8,991 bases of DNA from Evtepia sp. (lineage in GTDB: Bacteria > Bacillota > Clostridia > Oscillospirales > Oscillospiraceae): NCBI GenBank assembly GCA_020025735.1, contig JAHHRP010000076.1, positions 1 through 8,991 of the forward strand, in the 5' to 3' direction. The notes under the pieces are model-generated. The model did no database searches. It worked only from the letters and a program-made list of their open reading frames with translations, and was not told where the DNA came from. Positions within the stretch are counted from its first letter, which is position 1, and each line of letters opens with the position of its first letter. A program made the position numbers and the translations under genes. Positions 1 through 6,708 of the stretch are shown here, in pieces.

Positions 1-20
1 GTATATTGCAACATCGCCTC

Positions 21-49
21 TTGACATCGTTATTATATCCTGTTAATCT
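21..49 (+). promoter_or_regulatory. Putative sigma-A promoter of the degV gene
   Basis: A perfect -35 hexamer TTGACA (21-26) is followed after 17 bp by TAATCT (44-49). The -10 is poor (3 of 6), but it is preceded by TG at 41-42, giving an extended -10 (TGnTAATCT). Transcription would start near 56, inside the AT palindrome at 53-71, leaving a leader of about 30 nt. The context CCTCTTGACA is identical at the ahpC promoter (1681-1690). Confidence 0.55.
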
Positions 50-52
50 AAT

Positions 53-71
53 TCTATATATTATATATAGA
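53..71. repeat. 19-bp AT-rich palindrome at the degV transcription start
   Basis: TCTATATAT-T-ATATATAGA is a perfect 9-1-9 inverted repeat. It lies between the presumed -10 and the AGGAGG ribosome site (71-76), and its last base overlaps that site. It could be an operator. As RNA it could form a weak stem beside the ribosome site. Its very low complexity means chance cannot be excluded. Confidence 0.4.
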
Positions 72-84
72 GGAGGCAAAAATC

Positions 85-963
85 ATGTCTTTTGCCATCG
101 TCACCGACTCCCTGGCTAACTTGCCACTGGATGAAATCGCTCAACGGGGACTAGTCATCATTCCCCTCTCCTACTCTATACACGGTAAAGAACATCTCTG
201 TCTTGCCCCAGAAGGATACGACAGCCCTGCCTTTTTCCAAACCCTGAAGCAGAAAACAGAGGTATCCACCTCTATGGTGTCCCCGCAGCGCTTTGTACAA
301 TATATGCAGCCTTTGCTCCGCTCAGATCTAGACTTGCTGTTCATCAGTGCTTCCTCAGGAATCAGCGCTTCCTATCAGTCCGCCTGCATCGCTGCCAAGC
401 AGCTAGAAGCAATGTTTCCCCAACGAAAACTCCGTATCGTGGATTCCCTCGCCTCTTCTCTGGGAGAGGCCCTCCTTGTCCTGCGGGCCTTTGCGCTGCG
501 AGAGAGAGGCATGAGCTTGGACGAAACCGCTGACACCCTCCTTTCCCTCCGCTTGCGAATCGCCCAGTTATTCACCGTAGATGACCTCTTCTACCTCAAC
601 CGTGGAGGACGATGCTCTGGAGCCAAGGCTCTAATCGGCACCATGCTCAATATCAAACCGCTGCTCAAAGGTGACACCAAGGGGCACATTGTCATGTACG
701 GCAAAGCCCGAGGACGGAAACAGGCCCTCAACGCGTTAGCCGATCGCTATGATGCCCTAGTCCGATACCCCGGGGATCAAACCGTGTGCATCGCCCACGG
801 AAATTGTCCTCAAGAAGCCAAACTCTTGGCCAAACGCATCCGGCGGAACAATCCCCCAAAACGAATCCTCATCACCCCCTTTGACCCCACCAACGGCTGC
901 CACGTTGGTCCTGGCGCTATGGCACTCTTCTTCGAAGGCAGCGAAGATGTCCGCCAGCACTGA
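85..963 (+). CDS. DegV family protein (fatty-acid-binding, FakB-like)
   Basis: The 292-residue product has the usual length and layout of the DegV family. Characterised members (FakB) bind a fatty acid in a buried pocket and present it to the kinase FakA, so that exogenous fatty acids enter phospholipid synthesis. Visible family landmarks are TDS at 7-9, the STSMVSP loop at 61-67, SSGISASYQSA at 90-100, VDSLASSLGEAL at 119-130, the lid segment LFYLNRGGRCSGAKALIG at 168-185, and the C-terminal HVGPGA at 273-278. T62, a serine near 94 and H273 are plausible carboxylate ligands by analogy with FakB. There is no signal peptide, so it should be cytosolic. AGGAGG (71-76) sits 8 nt before the ATG. 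No fakA or second degV gene is in the window, so the substrate is inferred from family only. No terminator separates it from greA. Confidence 0.9.
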   Translation: MSFAIVTDSLANLPLDEIAQRGLVIIPLSYSIHGKEHLCLAPEGYDSPAFFQTLKQKTEVSTSMVSPQRFVQYMQPLLRSDLDLLFISASSGISASYQSACIAAKQLEAMFPQRKLRIVDSLASSLGEALLVLRAFALRERGMSLDETADTLLSLRLRIAQLFTVDDLFYLNRGGRCSGAKALIGTMLNIKPLLKGDTKGHIVMYGKARGRKQALNALADRYDALVRYPGDQTVCIAHGNCPQEAKLLAKRIRRNNPPKRILITPFDPTNGCHVGPGAMALFFEGSEDVRQH

Positions 964-969
964 AAAAGC

Positions 970-998
970 TTGCTCCGCTGATCCGTTCATGCTACAAT
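970..998 (+). promoter_or_regulatory. Putative extended -10 promoter of greA
   Basis: TTGCTC (970-975) and TACAAT (993-998) are separated by 17 bp. TG at 990-991 makes an extended -10 (TGcTACAAT), which compensates for the weak -35. Transcription would start near 1005, about 30 nt before the start codon. It lies in the 71-bp gap after degV, so greA can be transcribed alone as well as by read-through. Confidence 0.55.
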
Positions 999-1034
999 AA
1001 AACAAGCCCATTTCACGGAAAAGAGGCGTATTTT

Positions 1035-1538
1035 ATGCATGATGAGCTGACCCAAGTGGACATCAACAAAATGAAGGAAGAACTCCAACACCGAATCCAA
1101 GTTCTTCGCCCTCAGCTAATCGAAGAAGTGAAGGTTGCTCGATCCTTCGGAGACTTGAGTGAAAACTTCGAATACAAGGCTGCCAAACGAGAGAAAAACC
1201 GAAACGACAGCCGCATCCGATACCTAGAAAATATGATTAAAACCGCTGTGGTCATCGAACCTGCCTCTGCTGGCACTGGGATCACGCTCTTTGACAAAGT
1301 CACCTTCTATGTGGAGGATGAAGGCATAGAGGAGACCATCCAGCTTGTAACCACACTTCGCCAGGATGCGCTGAAAGGTTTGATCAGCAAGGAATCTCCT
1401 GTGGGTAAGGCCCTGCTGGGACACAAAGAAGGCGACCGCGTTCATATCCAAGCCAGCGACAGTTATGCCTACTTCGTTCAAATTCGCAAGGTGGAAAAGA
1501 CTGGCGAGGACCCAGATATTCCTATTAGCACGTTCTAA
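1035..1538 (+). CDS. greA: Transcription elongation factor, GreA/GreB family
   Basis: This 167-residue cytosolic protein fits the Gre family, which inserts a coiled coil into the RNA polymerase secondary channel and stimulates cleavage of backtracked RNA. Residues 5-75 are the antiparallel coiled coil. Its tip loop, FGDLSENFEYKAAKREK (38-54), carries the two catalytic acidic residues, here D40 and E43. The C-terminal FKBP-like domain (about 80-155) contains the family signature SPVGKALLG at 121-129 followed by GDRVHI. The tail 157-167 (GEDPDIPISTF) is longer than in E. coli GreA. AGAGG (1022-1026) is 8 nt upstream of the ATG. Clostridia often carry several Gre paralogues, so this may not be the principal greA; Gre versus a Gre-like paralogue cannot be settled from sequence alone. 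Confidence 0.88.
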   Translation: MHDELTQVDINKMKEELQHRIQVLRPQLIEEVKVARSFGDLSENFEYKAAKREKNRNDSRIRYLENMIKTAVVIEPASAGTGITLFDKVTFYVEDEGIEETIQLVTTLRQDALKGLISKESPVGKALLGHKEGDRVHIQASDSYAYFVQIRKVEKTGEDPDIPISTF

Positions 1539-1576
1539 CTCTATCTCCGCTGAAAAAACAAAAAATGGTAAATTTC

Positions 1577-1594
1577 GGTATGGAACACCATACC
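1577..1594 (+). repeat. Short inverted repeat downstream of greA
   Basis: GGTATGG-AACA-CCATACC is a perfect 7-bp stem with a 4-nt loop, starting 38 nt after the greA stop. No T-run follows, so it is not a terminator by itself. An outer copy of the same motif (ATGGTA 1565-1570 with TACCAT 1591-1596) offers an alternative pairing. It may stabilise the greA 3' end upstream of the true terminator. Confidence 0.4.
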
Positions 1595-1605
1595 ATTAAG
1601 ACAAG

Positions 1606-1637
1606 AAAGGTTACCAAAAGGTGGCCTTTTTTATTTT
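1606..1637 (+). terminator. Rho-independent terminator after greA
   Basis: The stem is AAAGGTTACC (1606-1615) with GGTGGCCTTT (1620-1629), ten pairs including two G-U. The loop is AAAA, and the stem runs into TTT-A-TTTT (1630-1637). It is the only T-tailed hairpin between greA and ahpC and separates the two transcription units. Confidence 0.8.
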
Positions 1638-1684
1638 CCCCATCAATATGCTTATTTTTTGCGGTATTGGGCGTAGAATACCTC

Positions 1685-1713
1685 TTGACAGATACTTTGA
1701 TATCTTGTATCAT
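1685..1713 (+). promoter_or_regulatory. Sigma-A promoter of the ahpC operon with an internal dyad
   Basis: TTGACA (1685-1690) and TATCAT (1708-1713) are separated by exactly 17 bp, so this is the best-formed promoter in the window. The spacer holds a dyad GATAC-N11-GTATC (1691-1711) that overlaps the -10 and lies where a repressor would block polymerase. A peroxide- or redox-responsive repressor is expected for such an operon, but the dyad does not match the PerR box (TTATAATNATTATAA). Confidence 0.7.
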
Positions 1714-1750
1714 AATCTCAACAGTTAGCATGGGCTAACCGTTGAGATTA
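1713..1750. repeat. 38-bp near-perfect inverted repeat over the ahpC transcription start
   Basis: Arms TAATCTCAAC (1713-1722) and GTTGAGATTA (1741-1750) are fully complementary. Inside them GTTAGC (1724-1729) pairs with GCTAAC (1734-1739) around the loop ATGG. Only A1723/C1740 fail to pair, so 16 of 17 positions match. The left arm begins at the last base of the -10, so the start site (about 1720) falls inside it. An RNA hairpin would therefore lack part of its left arm, which favours a DNA operator. It ends 11 bp before the ribosome site GGAGG (1761-1765). Confidence 0.65.
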
Positions 1751-1773
1751 AATTATGACTGGAGGTCCTCTTT

Positions 1774-2337
1774 ATGTCCCTGATTCAAAAAGAACTTTCT
1801 GACTTTTCTGTACAGTGCTATCAGAATGGTGCCTTCCGCACCGTGACAAAAGCCGACATTCTTGGTAAATGGAGTGTATTTTTCTTCTATCCAGCTGACT
1901 TTACCTTTGTGTGCCCCACTGAGCTTGAGGATCTGTCTAACCTATATGATAAATTCCAAGCCATCGACTGTGAGATTTACTCTGTCTCTTGTGACACCCA
2001 TTTTGTCCACAAAGCATGGCACGATACTTCCGAACGAATCCAAAAGCTTCAGTACCCGATGCTGGCTGATCCCACCCATACCCTGGCGAAAGATTTTGAA
2101 GTCTATATCGAGGCAGACGGCGTAGCGGAACGCGGCAGCTTCATTTTGAATCCAGAAGGCAAAATTGTAGCCTACGAGGTGATCGCTGGGAATGTCGGAC
2201 GCAATGCCGACGAGTTGCTGCGTCGCGTACAGGCCAGCCAGTTTGTAGCCCAGCACGGCGATGAGGTCTGCCCAGCAAAATGGCAGCCCGGCGCTGAAAC
2301 CCTCAAACCCAGCTTGGACTTGGTGGGGCAGCTATAA
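1774..2337 (+). CDS. ahpC: Alkyl hydroperoxide reductase subunit C (2-Cys peroxiredoxin)
   Basis: The 187-residue product is the length of classical AhpC and is cytosolic. It reduces hydrogen peroxide, organic hydroperoxides and probably peroxynitrite with a thiol, becoming an intersubunit disulfide. The active site FYPADFTFVCPTE (38-50) has catalytic T44 and peroxidatic C47; R120 in AERGSF is the conserved catalytic arginine. The resolving cysteine is C166 in DEVCPAKW. C66 and C73 are additional. GGAGG (1761-1765) lies 8 nt before the ATG. The next gene starts 4 nt after its stop and encodes a suitable electron donor, so the two form an operon. The strong promoter with two dyads implies regulated, possibly peroxide-induced, expression. 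Confidence 0.96.
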   Translation: MSLIQKELSDFSVQCYQNGAFRTVTKADILGKWSVFFFYPADFTFVCPTELEDLSNLYDKFQAIDCEIYSVSCDTHFVHKAWHDTSERIQKLQYPMLADPTHTLAKDFEVYIEADGVAERGSFILNPEGKIVAYEVIAGNVGRNADELLRRVQASQFVAQHGDEVCPAKWQPGAETLKPSLDLVGQL

Positions 2338-2341
2338 ACAA

Positions 2342-3979
2342 ATGAGTGATAGAATGGAAAACTTATATGATGTAGTGGTGATCGGCGGGGGGCCGGCGGG
2401 ACTTACGGCAGCGCTGTACCTGGCACGCGCACGCTATCGGGTGGTGGTGGTGGAAAAAGACCACTTCGGCGGTCAAATTACCATCACTTCAGAAGTTGTC
2501 AATTACCCCGGCGTGGGCAGAACCAGTGGCACAGAACTTACAGAAACCATCCGCAAGCAAGCAGAAAGCTTTGGTGCTGAATTTCTGTTGGCTGAGGTCA
2601 ACGGGCTGGACATGGCTGGTGATGTAAAAACGGTCAGGACAAGCCGCGGTGATCTAACATGCTTTGGTGTTTTGCTGGCCACTGGTGCGCATCCCAGACA
2701 AATCGGCTTCCAGGGAGAAAGTGACTTCCGAGGCCGAGGTGTAGCATACTGTGCTACCTGTGATGGCGAATTTTTCACAGGAAAAGACGTGTTCGTTGTC
2801 GGTGGCGGTTTTGCTGCCGCCGAGGAGAGTGTATTTTTGACCAAATACGCCCGCCATGTAACAGTTCTTATCCGTGGAAATGACTTTAGTTGTGCAGAAT
2901 CTACCGCAGATGCTGCAAGAAACCATGAAAAAATCACCATTCTGACGAACACAGAAGTGGAGTCCGTTTCGGGTGATAGTACCTTGCAAACGATCCGTTA
3001 CCGCAACACCCAAACTGGTCAGGTCACGGAATACAGCCCTGAAAATGGGGAGAACTTTGGGGTTTTCATTTTTGCCGGATACGAACCAGAGACAGAACTG
3101 ATTCGTCACTTGGCAGCTCTGGATGCTCAAGGATATGTTCTGACTGACCGGAGCCAAAAAACGAATGTAGAAGGTCTGTATGCAGCTGGAGACGTGTGTG
3201 TAAAGCCCCTCAGACAGGTGGTAACCGCCGTGGGAGACGGTGCTCTGGCGGCAACAGAACTGGAGCGTTTGGCTGCATCTATGCAGCAGAAAACGGGTCT
3301 GCATCCCCAACTTCCAGTGACTCGATCGACGCAGGCTGATGCTGCACCCAATGCACCGGATGGAACGCATCTCTTCACCGGTGATATGCTGGCCCAGCTG
3401 CAAACCGTATTCTCCCGGATGGCCTCCCCCCTAGTTCTGCGCCTTTTTCTGGACGATACCCCTCTCTCAGAAGAACTGCGCCAGTATATGGAACAAATGG
3501 CCGCCTTAACTGATAAACTGACCGTAGAAAATGGGGCGCCAGAAGAGGCAGATCACCTGCCCTGTGTTAAGGTATATCATCCAGACCAGCGTTGGACAGG
3601 CCTTGCTTTCCATGGCGTTCCTGGTGGGCATGAATTTACTTCTTTTGTTTTGGGCCTATACAATGCTGCTGGTCCAGGACAGGCCATCGAGAAAGAACTC
3701 CAAACAGCCATCCAAGAACTCACCAAACCTGTGGATATGAAAATTCTTGTTTCTCTCTCCTGCACCATGTGTCCAGAATTGGTTACAGCAGCTCAGCGTC
3801 TTGCAGCAGAGCGTCCTGATGTTACCGCTCAAGTCTATGATCTGAACCATTTCCCGGATCTGCAAGAGAAGTATCAGGTTATGAGTGTACCCTGCCTGGT
3901 GGTCAACGAAAGAGATGTTTCCTTTGGCAAGAAAAATATTCGCCAGTTGTTGTCTCTGCTATCCACACAGGAAAACTGA
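2342..3979 (+). CDS. AhpF-like disulfide reductase: thioredoxin reductase fused to a C-terminal AhpF-type double thioredoxin domain
   Basis: This 545-residue FAD protein should pass electrons from a nicotinamide nucleotide through two CXXC pairs to AhpC. Residues 9-315 are a thioredoxin-reductase module: FAD motif GGGPAG (15-20), redox pair C137-A-T-C140 followed by D141, second nucleotide motif GGGFAA (154-159), and the late FAD motif AAGDV (281-285). Residues 345-545 match the N-terminal half of E. coli AhpF. A first thioredoxin-like fold without CXXC ends in GVPGGHEFTSFVLGL (425-439); a second carries SLSCTMCPELV (471-481, pair C474/C477) and a cis-proline loop SVP at 515-517. The order is therefore reversed relative to AhpF. 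This resembles the known AhpF-homologue family found beside ahpC in anaerobes. The thioredoxin-reductase NADPH motif HRRxxxR is missing (LIRGNDFSC at 176-184). ATG 2342 is chosen because it lies just after the ahpC stop; ATG 2354 is possible. The ribosome site is weak (GGTGGGG 2322-2328), suggesting translational coupling. Confidence 0.9.
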   Translation: MSDRMENLYDVVVIGGGPAGLTAALYLARARYRVVVVEKDHFGGQITITSEVVNYPGVGRTSGTELTETIRKQAESFGAEFLLAEVNGLDMAGDVKTVRTSRGDLTCFGVLLATGAHPRQIGFQGESDFRGRGVAYCATCDGEFFTGKDVFVVGGGFAAAEESVFLTKYARHVTVLIRGNDFSCAESTADAARNHEKITILTNTEVESVSGDSTLQTIRYRNTQTGQVTEYSPENGENFGVFIFAGYEPETELIRHLAALDAQGYVLTDRSQKTNVEGLYAAGDVCVKPLRQVVTAVGDGALAATELERLAASMQQKTGLHPQLPVTRSTQADAAPNAPDGTHLFTGDMLAQLQTVFSRMASPLVLRLFLDDTPLSEELRQYMEQMAALTDKLTVENGAPEEADHLPCVKVYHPDQRWTGLAFHGVPGGHEFTSFVLGLYNAAGPGQAIEKELQTAIQELTKPVDMKILVSLSCTMCPELVTAAQRLAAERPDVTAQVYDLNHFPDLQEKYQVMSVPCLVVNERDVSFGKKNIRQLLSLLSTQEN

Positions 3980-3990
3980 ATATGACACAA

Positions 3991-4032
3991 AGCAAACAGG
4001 CAGCCGCACTAATATGCGGCTGCCTGTTTGCT
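3991..4032. terminator. Perfect 18-bp stem between convergent operons, probable bidirectional terminator
   Basis: The left arm (3991-4008, core GCAAACAGGCAGCCGCA) is fully complementary to the right arm (4015-4032), with loop CTAATA. It begins 11 nt after the reductase stop and lies 27 nt beyond the response-regulator stop on the other strand. Neither side has a good T-run: + reads GCTTAACTT after the stem, - reads TTGTGTC. The very stable symmetric stem and convergent placement still make termination, or at least blocking of 3' exonucleases from both sides, the likeliest role. Confidence 0.65.
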
Positions 4033-4059
4033 GCTTAACTTATGATCTTACGTTTTTCC

Positions 4060-4752
4060 TCAGCCCCGGAAACGGTAGCCTACCCCCCAAACAGTCTCAA
4101 TATACTGTGTCCGATCAGGATTAAGTTCGATTTTATCTCGAATGTGCTTAATATGGACAGTAACGGTAGACACATCTCCATAAGCATCTACTCCCCAGAC
4201 CCCGTCAAAAAGGCGATCTTTTGAGAAAACTGTATCGGGATGCTCTGCCAAGAAAAGGAGCAGATCATACTCCTTGCTCGTCATGTTGATTTCCGTTCCG
4301 TTGACCCATACCCTGCGGCCCTCTCGGTCAATCTCCAAGCCACGGATCTTCAACACTTCGGGCCGCGTTTTTTCCCGGCCCCCTATCAACCGCTGATAAC
4401 GCTGGATATGTCCCCGTACCCGGGCCACCAGCTCACTGGGAGAAAAGGGTTTTGTCATATAATCATCTGCTCCCAGACCCAAACCACGCACCTTGTCGAT
4501 ATCATCCGCCAGAGCGGAGATAATAATGACCGGTGTATCCTTCTCTTCCCGTAGGCGGCGGCAGATCTCAAAGCCGCTCAATCCCGGCAGCATCACATCC
4601 ACGATGACCAGGGCATACTCTTCCGTCAGGGCCGCTTGAAGTCCTTTGGTCCCATCCATATACAAGTCACACTCAAAGCCACCGTTGATCTCCAGATAAT
4701 CCCGCTCCAGCTCCGCCACACTCTGGTCATCTTCGATAATGAGAATTTTCAT
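4060..4752 (-). CDS. OmpR/PhoB-family response regulator
   Basis: The product is 230 residues. Residues 1-118 form a receiver domain: acidic pocket D8/D9, phospho-acceptor D52 in VDVMLPG, switch serine S79 in IISA, and K101 in MTKPFSP. Residues 130-230 form a winged-helix DNA-binding domain: MTSKEYDLLLFL (157-168), recognition helix region STVTVHIKHIRDKI (195-208), and the terminal hairpin ETVWGVGYRF (219-228). It should be phosphorylated by the kinase encoded immediately upstream. The ATG at 4752 is chosen because AGGAGGAG (4761-4768) lies 8 nt before it and the start overlaps the kinase stop as ATGA; a GTG at 4761 would have no room for a ribosome site. Likely targets are its own operon and perhaps the region at 8761-8805. 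Confidence 0.95.
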   Translation of the reverse strand: MKILIIEDDQSVAELERDYLEINGGFECDLYMDGTKGLQAALTEEYALVIVDVMLPGLSGFEICRRLREEKDTPVIIISALADDIDKVRGLGLGADDYMTKPFSPSELVARVRGHIQRYQRLIGGREKTRPEVLKIRGLEIDREGRRVWVNGTEINMTSKEYDLLLFLAEHPDTVFSKDRLFDGVWGVDAYGDVSTVTVHIKHIRDKIELNPDRTQYIETVWGVGYRFRG

Positions 4753-5906
4753 CCCAACCACTCCTCCTCTTTCTGCAAGGGAAGATAGATAAACGCTTGG
4801 GTACCCTCCCCTTCTTCACTGGTCAGCCAGATCTTCCCATGGTGGCTACTGATGATACTCCGGCAAATCGCCAATCCCAGTCCACTGCCCGGCACCGCAC
4901 TAGAACGGGCTGTATCCGCACGAAAAAAGCTGTCGAACACATGCCGAAGGGCCTTGGTACCAATGCCCTTCCCGTTATCAGAAACTTGGATCACCAGACC
5001 GCCTTCATACTCCTCTGCCGTCAGCGCAATCGCCCCACCAGGCCGCCCATACTTGATGGCGTTGGAAATAAGGTTATCCAGAACTCGCTTAAGCTTTCCT
5101 CGGTCTGCCGTAACCACATACTGTCCCCCAGGAATCTGATGCGTAAACGTCATCTGGTTCTGTTTGACATCCTCTTCATATTCCTCCCCTAAGTCTCGGA
5201 GGAACGCCCCCATTTCTACATACTCAAAGTGATACTGCATTCGTCCCAGTTCATACTCAGAAAAATCGGACATATTCCGCACCAGCTTTTCCATGAGCTG
5301 AGACTTGTTATAAATGATCTTCAGGTAATGCTGCTCTTTTTCAGGCGTATTGGCGATCCCATCCTGAATCCCCTCCACATATCCTTTGATCGCAGTAATG
5401 GGTGTACGCAGGTCATGAGAGAGGTTTGCCATCAGCAGCCCCCGCTCCTCCTGTGCCACAGCCTCAGCTAAAGCTGCAGCCTTCAGCCGCTGACGAACAC
5501 TTTCCAAAGATTGTCCCAGCTGATCCATCTCCTGTAAGTCGCAAGAGAGAATTTGAAAATCCAGTTCTCCATCTCGCAGATTGTCGGCTGCCTGACGGAA
5601 CGTCTTCAATGTAGCAGTCATCCGCCCCGTCATCCGGGAGCTGAGTATAATACAAAGCCCCGCCACTAAGACACATAGCAGGACCCCGGCCAGCACCAAA
5701 TAAGGGATTCCTTGCCTGGGTCCACTCGTCTGCTTGCCAAAAAGAAAGGCGAAGCTGTCCATCAGAAACTTGTCCCCATCAGGCACTTTATCTACAAACA
5801 GTGCCATGCATACCCCAATAACTATCATTCCCAGCAATAGAGACAGGAGCAGCATAAGCATACTGGTCCGCAGAACTTGCTGACGCAGCGTCATCTTTTT
5901 CTTCAT
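4749..5906 (-). CDS. Membrane sensor histidine kinase (HAMP-HisKA-HATPase)
   Basis: This 385-residue protein has a short N-terminal cytoplasmic stretch, a first membrane helix (about 15-37), an extracytoplasmic loop of only about 30 residues (38-67), and a second helix (about 68-89). A HAMP linker (about 90-140) follows, then the dimerisation domain with NLSHDLRTP, phospho-acceptor H164, and an ATPase domain: N-box LDNLISNAIKYG (277-288), DNGKG (310-314) and GSGLGLAI (340-347). All catalytic motifs are intact. The tiny outer loop has little room for a ligand pocket, so the signal may be membrane-borne or come through the co-encoded transporter, as in antibiotic-sensing systems. Unlike classical BceS-type kinases it keeps a HAMP region. 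AGGAGG (5914-5919) is 7 nt before the ATG. It starts 36 nt after the permease stop. Confidence 0.94.
   Translation of the reverse strand: MKKKMTLRQQVLRTSMLMLLLSLLLGMIVIGVCMALFVDKVPDGDKFLMDSFAFLFGKQTSGPRQGIPYLVLAGVLLCVLVAGLCIILSSRMTGRMTATLKTFRQAADNLRDGELDFQILSCDLQEMDQLGQSLESVRQRLKAAALAEAVAQEERGLLMANLSHDLRTPITAIKGYVEGIQDGIANTPEKEQHYLKIIYNKSQLMEKLVRNMSDFSEYELGRMQYHFEYVEMGAFLRDLGEEYEEDVKQNQMTFTHQIPGGQYVVTADRGKLKRVLDNLISNAIKYGRPGGAIALTAEEYEGGLVIQVSDNGKGIGTKALRHVFDSFFRADTARSSAVPGSGLGLAICRSIISSHHGKIWLTSEEGEGTQAFIYLPLQKEEEWLG
4761..4768 (-). promoter_or_regulatory. Ribosome binding site fixing the response-regulator start
   Basis: AGGAGGAG on the - strand lies inside the last kinase codons, 8 nt before ATG 4752. 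It supports that ATG over the in-frame GTG at 4761 and points to translational coupling through the ATGA overlap. Confidence 0.75.
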
Positions 5907-5942
5907 CCGTCTCCCTCCTTCTGCTTGGGCTTTTTCCTGCCA

Positions 5943-6695
5943 TCAAGCCTCTTTTCGGTCAAAGAGCAAGTAGCCGCAACTACCAAAAATCATACCATAT
6001 CCCGCCAACAGCCCGATGCGAGGCAGCAAAGAGGCAAACGGCAGTGTAATCCCAATCCAAAGATTGTGCCAGCGCAGGTAGCCAGTAAAGACCAATCCTC
6101 CAATCACAGGCATATAAGTACCCAAAACAAGAAGTCCCACATACAGCACTACACAAAGCAACACCGTCAGCCCTGTTCCCTTCATTAACTGGTTTATAAA
6201 GCAGAAAAACAGAATAAGTATCGCCATCGGAATCAAGTCCAGCAGACAGGCTCCCAGACTGGTGAGGATTCCCTCTGTACCGCCGCCTAAAACAACCTGC
6301 GTCAAGGTCGTAACCAAATACAGAACTCCCATATCAAAAGCACACAGCACAAAAACTGCCATCGCCTTGGAAAAAAACAATTTTCCTTTTCCAATCGGCC
6401 GCATGAGTGAGAAGCGGATGGTGTGATCCACCTGTTCTCCCACAAACAAATCACTGGCAGCCATGATCGCTATGAGTGGCAAAAACAGCAGCAGCACAAA
6501 AGATAGGTTAGAGGACATCAGTCCCCCCAGAATTGTCTCTCGGGGAATCCCCCCATGGGTAAAATAATTGACCACCAACACTTGCAGAGCACTGGCGACA
6601 CAAACACATCCTCCCAAAATAAGAAGGACCAGATATTTTTTTCGTTTGCTCAGCTTAAACAATTCATTGCGGAGATTCACTAAAAATCGTTCCAT
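5943..6695 (-). CDS. ABC-2 type transporter permease (BcrB/LanE/G-like)
   Basis: This 250-residue integral membrane protein has six predicted helices at about 21-43, 65-81, 111-136, 146-168, 174-195 and 221-246, the ABC-2 topology. Between helices 2 and 3 the cytoplasmic segment EQVDHTIRFSLMRPIGKGKLF (87-107) matches the conserved ABC-2 stretch preceding a lysine-containing helix, probably the ATPase-coupling region. With the ATPase encoded upstream it should form an exporter; relatives confer resistance to bacitracin, lantibiotics or other membrane-active peptides. The substrate is not readable from sequence. There is only one permease gene, so a homodimer is expected. ATG 6695 is chosen because AGGAGG (6703-6708) is 7 nt away; the upstream in-frame ATG at 6701 would be only 1 nt from it. 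Confidence 0.88.
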   Translation of the reverse strand: MERFLVNLRNELFKLSKRKKYLVLLILGGCVCVASALQVLVVNYFTHGGIPRETILGGLMSSNLSFVLLLFLPLIAIMAASDLFVGEQVDHTIRFSLMRPIGKGKLFFSKAMAVFVLCAFDMGVLYLVTTLTQVVLGGGTEGILTSLGACLLDLIPMAILILFFCFINQLMKGTGLTVLLCVVLYVGLLVLGTYMPVIGGLVFTGYLRWHNLWIGITLPFASLLPRIGLLAGYGMIFGSCGYLLFDRKEA

Positions 6696-6702
6696 TCTCA
6701 TT

Positions 6703-6708
6703 CCTCCT
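6703..6708 (-). promoter_or_regulatory. Ribosome binding site fixing the permease start
   Basis: AGGAGG on the - strand overlaps the ATPase stop codon (6708-6710) by one base. It lies 7 nt from ATG 6695 but 1 nt from ATG 6701, so the product should begin MERFLVN. Confidence 0.75.

Noticed and set aside
2261..2341. N-terminal extension of the reductase beginning at an ATG inside ahpC
   Set aside because: The extra 27 residues are a frameshifted reading of the ahpC 3' end and precede a normal flavoprotein start. ATG 2342 or 2354 fits the operon spacing.
2654..3403. Long reading frame (249 codons) on the - strand inside the AhpF-like reductase gene
   Set aside because: It lies wholly inside a gene with clear catalytic motifs on the other strand, has no convincing ribosome site and its protein shows no recognisable domain; it is a shadow frame.
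4749..4752. Possible frameshift between kinase and regulator because the genes overlap
   Set aside because: Both proteins are full length with all motifs; the 4-nt ATGA overlap is a normal coupling arrangement.
4753..4761. GTG at 4761 as the response-regulator start
   Set aside because: The AGGAGGAG site begins at this GTG, so no spacing remains; ATG 4752 has 8 nt spacing and begins directly with the receiver motif MKILIIEDD.
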